Assembly (NCBI RefSeq): GCF_002269385.1
Contig: NZ_CP022957.1
Coordinates: 615,001 to 679,000 of the forward strand
DNA: 64,000 nucleotides
Direction of reading: 5' to 3'
Origin: Maribacter cobaltidurans
GTDB taxonomy: Bacteria; Bacteroidota; Bacteroidia; Flavobacteriales; Flavobacteriaceae
Shown here: piece after piece, positions 62,836 through 64,000 of the stretch
How the letters are laid out: each line of letters starts with the position of its first letter
Numbering within the stretch: position 1 is the stretch's first letter
The notes under the pieces: generated by a model
Database searches by the model: none
What the model was told of the DNA's origin: nothing
Seen by the model: the letters and a program-made list of their open reading frames with translations, nothing else
Program-made: the position numbers and the translations under genes

Positions 62836-63849
62836 TTATCTGAATCCGAAGTTTACACCCACGGTAAGTGTATTGAACTCGCCCAACGTATAATCCGCAT
62901 TTAACCTAAAAAAACCTAACTTTAATTTAGTACCGATATTCCCTGTTACCCCACTTACTTTCTTGGTTATGGAAAAAGGATCCTCATAGGTTTCCGATGC
63001 AAAAGGACCTGCACTCACCTCGTATGTCCCCAATACATCCGTAACCGATTTACCGGTAACATATCCTAGTCCTCCATAAAAATTGATGATAGGAAGCTTT
63101 GTGGAAACCACTGCATTGAATGCCCAAGTATTAATATTGGCCTCTATTCTTTGATCATTGCCCTGAACTAAATTAACGTCTGTGAGGTCATAGTCACCAT
63201 TTACTTTGGTGTACCCAATAACGGCGGAAATGGCAACCGGTAAAATTTTATCAGCGGGCAACAACTTTGTAAAATCGTGTTGTAGTCCGAAGCCTATCAA
63301 ACCAACGGATGCTCCCTCAGTATCTATTTTGGGTAAAAACCTCGCTTTTATCTCCGTTCCTTTGATAAGCCCAACGCTTGCTTGCACATATCCCGAAGGA
63401 ACAAAATCCAATCCTTCCCCGGAAAGACCGGAAGGCAGCTCAAAAGTTTGTCGTACCGTGGCACCCGCTACTTGACCTTCAACATAAACATCTACTCCAC
63501 TAATATCCCCAAGGGCCGTAGAAACTTCCCTTGCAACACCTGGGTTGTTTACGAAATCCAAATTTTGGTAATCGTTGGGGTCTAGGATAAAAACTTTTTT
63601 ATCCGACTTGTTTTTGAATCCGGTAATATTTCCAATAATGGATATTTCAAATCCTCCCAAGGGCTTGGCATCTGCCGTATTATACCACCCCGTTGAAAAA
63701 TTATATATAGCACTTTCTGAAAGCGGCTCTAAATAATCCGTGGTAAATTGTTCTGCATCCTCCACCCCGGCAGCAAACAAATCATTAAAATCCTGCGCCA
63801 TCACCGCGGAAAAACCACACAACAAAAAACATGTAAGTAAATTCTTCAT
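62836..63849 (-). CDS. DUF6588-like outer-membrane protein
   Basis: A 337-residue protein with a signal peptide (cleavage after VMAQ). It begins DFNDLFAAGVEDAEQFTTDYLEPLSESAIYNF, the pattern of DUF6588 proteins, then alternates strands with GWYNTADAKPLGGFEISI and ends LTVGVNFGFR, in keeping with a small outer-membrane barrel. The family is common in Flavobacteriia and has no known function. It lies just downstream of gyrB on the same strand, separated by the gyrB terminator. Confidence 0.8.
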   Translation of the reverse strand: MKNLLTCFLLCGFSAVMAQDFNDLFAAGVEDAEQFTTDYLEPLSESAIYNFSTGWYNTADAKPLGGFEISIIGNITGFKNKSDKKVFILDPNDYQNLDFVNNPGVAREVSTALGDISGVDVYVEGQVAGATVRQTFELPSGLSGEGLDFVPSGYVQASVGLIKGTEIKARFLPKIDTEGASVGLIGFGLQHDFTKLLPADKILPVAISAVIGYTKVNGDYDLTDVNLVQGNDQRIEANINTWAFNAVVSTKLPIINFYGGLGYVTGKSVTDVLGTYEVSAGPFASETYEDPFSITKKVSGVTGNIGTKLKLGFFRLNADYTLGEFNTLTVGVNFGFR

Positions 63850-63874
63850 TTTTTAAATTTTTCCTAAAACTAAA

Positions 63875-63900
63875 AAACCTGCGTTTCAGACGCAGGTTTT
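63875..63900 (-). terminator. Terminator of gyrB
   Basis: AACCTGCGT and ACGCAGGTT pair around TTCAG; on the minus strand a T run follows. Confidence 0.8.
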
Positions 63901-63920
63901 TGTTGTGTAAGTCCTTATTT

Positions 63921-64000
63921 CTATGTGTCAATGTTCGCATAGACAGCATTTTTCTCAATGAACTCCCGTCTTGGAGGGACTTCGTCACCCATCAACATAG
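63921..64000 (-). CDS. gyrB: DNA gyrase subunit B, C-terminal end (cut by window edge)
   Basis: The last 26 codons before a TAG at 63923-63921 read LMGDEVPPRREFIEKNAVYA followed by NIDT. This is the highly conserved C-terminus of GyrB, the ATPase subunit of DNA gyrase. The rest of the gene lies beyond the right edge. Confidence 0.95.
   Translation of the reverse strand, partial: MLMGDEVPPRREFIEKNAVYANIDT

Overview
The window looks like chromosomal DNA from a marine-type member of the Flavobacteriaceae (Bacteroidota). The support is low GC content, promoter elements of the Bacteroidota form TAnnTTTG, a cargo protein of the type IX secretion system with a type B sorting domain, a FecI/FecR/TonB-receptor signalling set, fused SecDF, a short archaeal-type prolyl-tRNA synthetase, and many families typical of this group (DUF3570, DUF4266, DUF1599, DUF3667, DUF4293, DUF6588). 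The genus (Zobellia, Maribacter or Arenibacter-like) is an inference. I see no insertion sequence, prophage or CRISPR array.

Left edge (1-5 kb): the 3' end of a sugar phosphate isomerase, about 800 bp of gene-poor debris, a class C beta-lactamase-like serine hydrolase, a membrane AraC-type regulator split by one in-frame amber codon, and a DsrE-like protein. From 5 to 14.3 kb there is a divergent locus. On the plus strand lie an ECF sigma factor, its FecR anti-sigma factor and a TonB receptor with a signalling domain. On the minus strand lie a thioredoxin, a DUF4266 lipoprotein, a DUF3570 barrel, an LtaS-like phosphoglycerol transferase and a lipid kinase. The same two-box motif, TAGGGTA-N13-CTGTC, stands before the fecR gene and, inverted, before the thioredoxin gene. 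This suggests that one sigma factor drives both arms, and it is the most interesting signal in the window.

From 14.3 to 25.9 kb there is a complete L-arabinose operon (GH51, GH127, AraB, AraD, AraA, mutarotase, sodium symporter). A divergent Nudix-fold regulator of the AraR type faces it across a region that holds candidate operators. Two secreted ferritin-like proteins follow.

From 27.8 to 42 kb the genes are mostly housekeeping: ClpS, PrmA, TpiA, a DoxX-redoxin fusion, DUF1599, FolP, the diadenylate cyclase CdaA with a coupled DUF3667 protein, an ABC exporter, TruA, a phosphoesterase, Rho, an unknown lipoprotein/membrane protein pair, S20 and two tRNA-Glu genes. From 42 kb to the end come ProS, a Trp/Gly/Tyr repeat protein, a FadL-type porin, a T9SS cargo protein, FolE, CysS, an AraC regulator facing aldehyde dehydrogenase plus DUF779, YidD, Lgt, DUF192, a GNAT enzyme, an unusual tandem ABC ATPase, SecDF, malate dehydrogenase, several unknown proteins and, cut by the right edge, the C-terminus of GyrB.

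All family calls rest on motifs read by eye. No database search was run.
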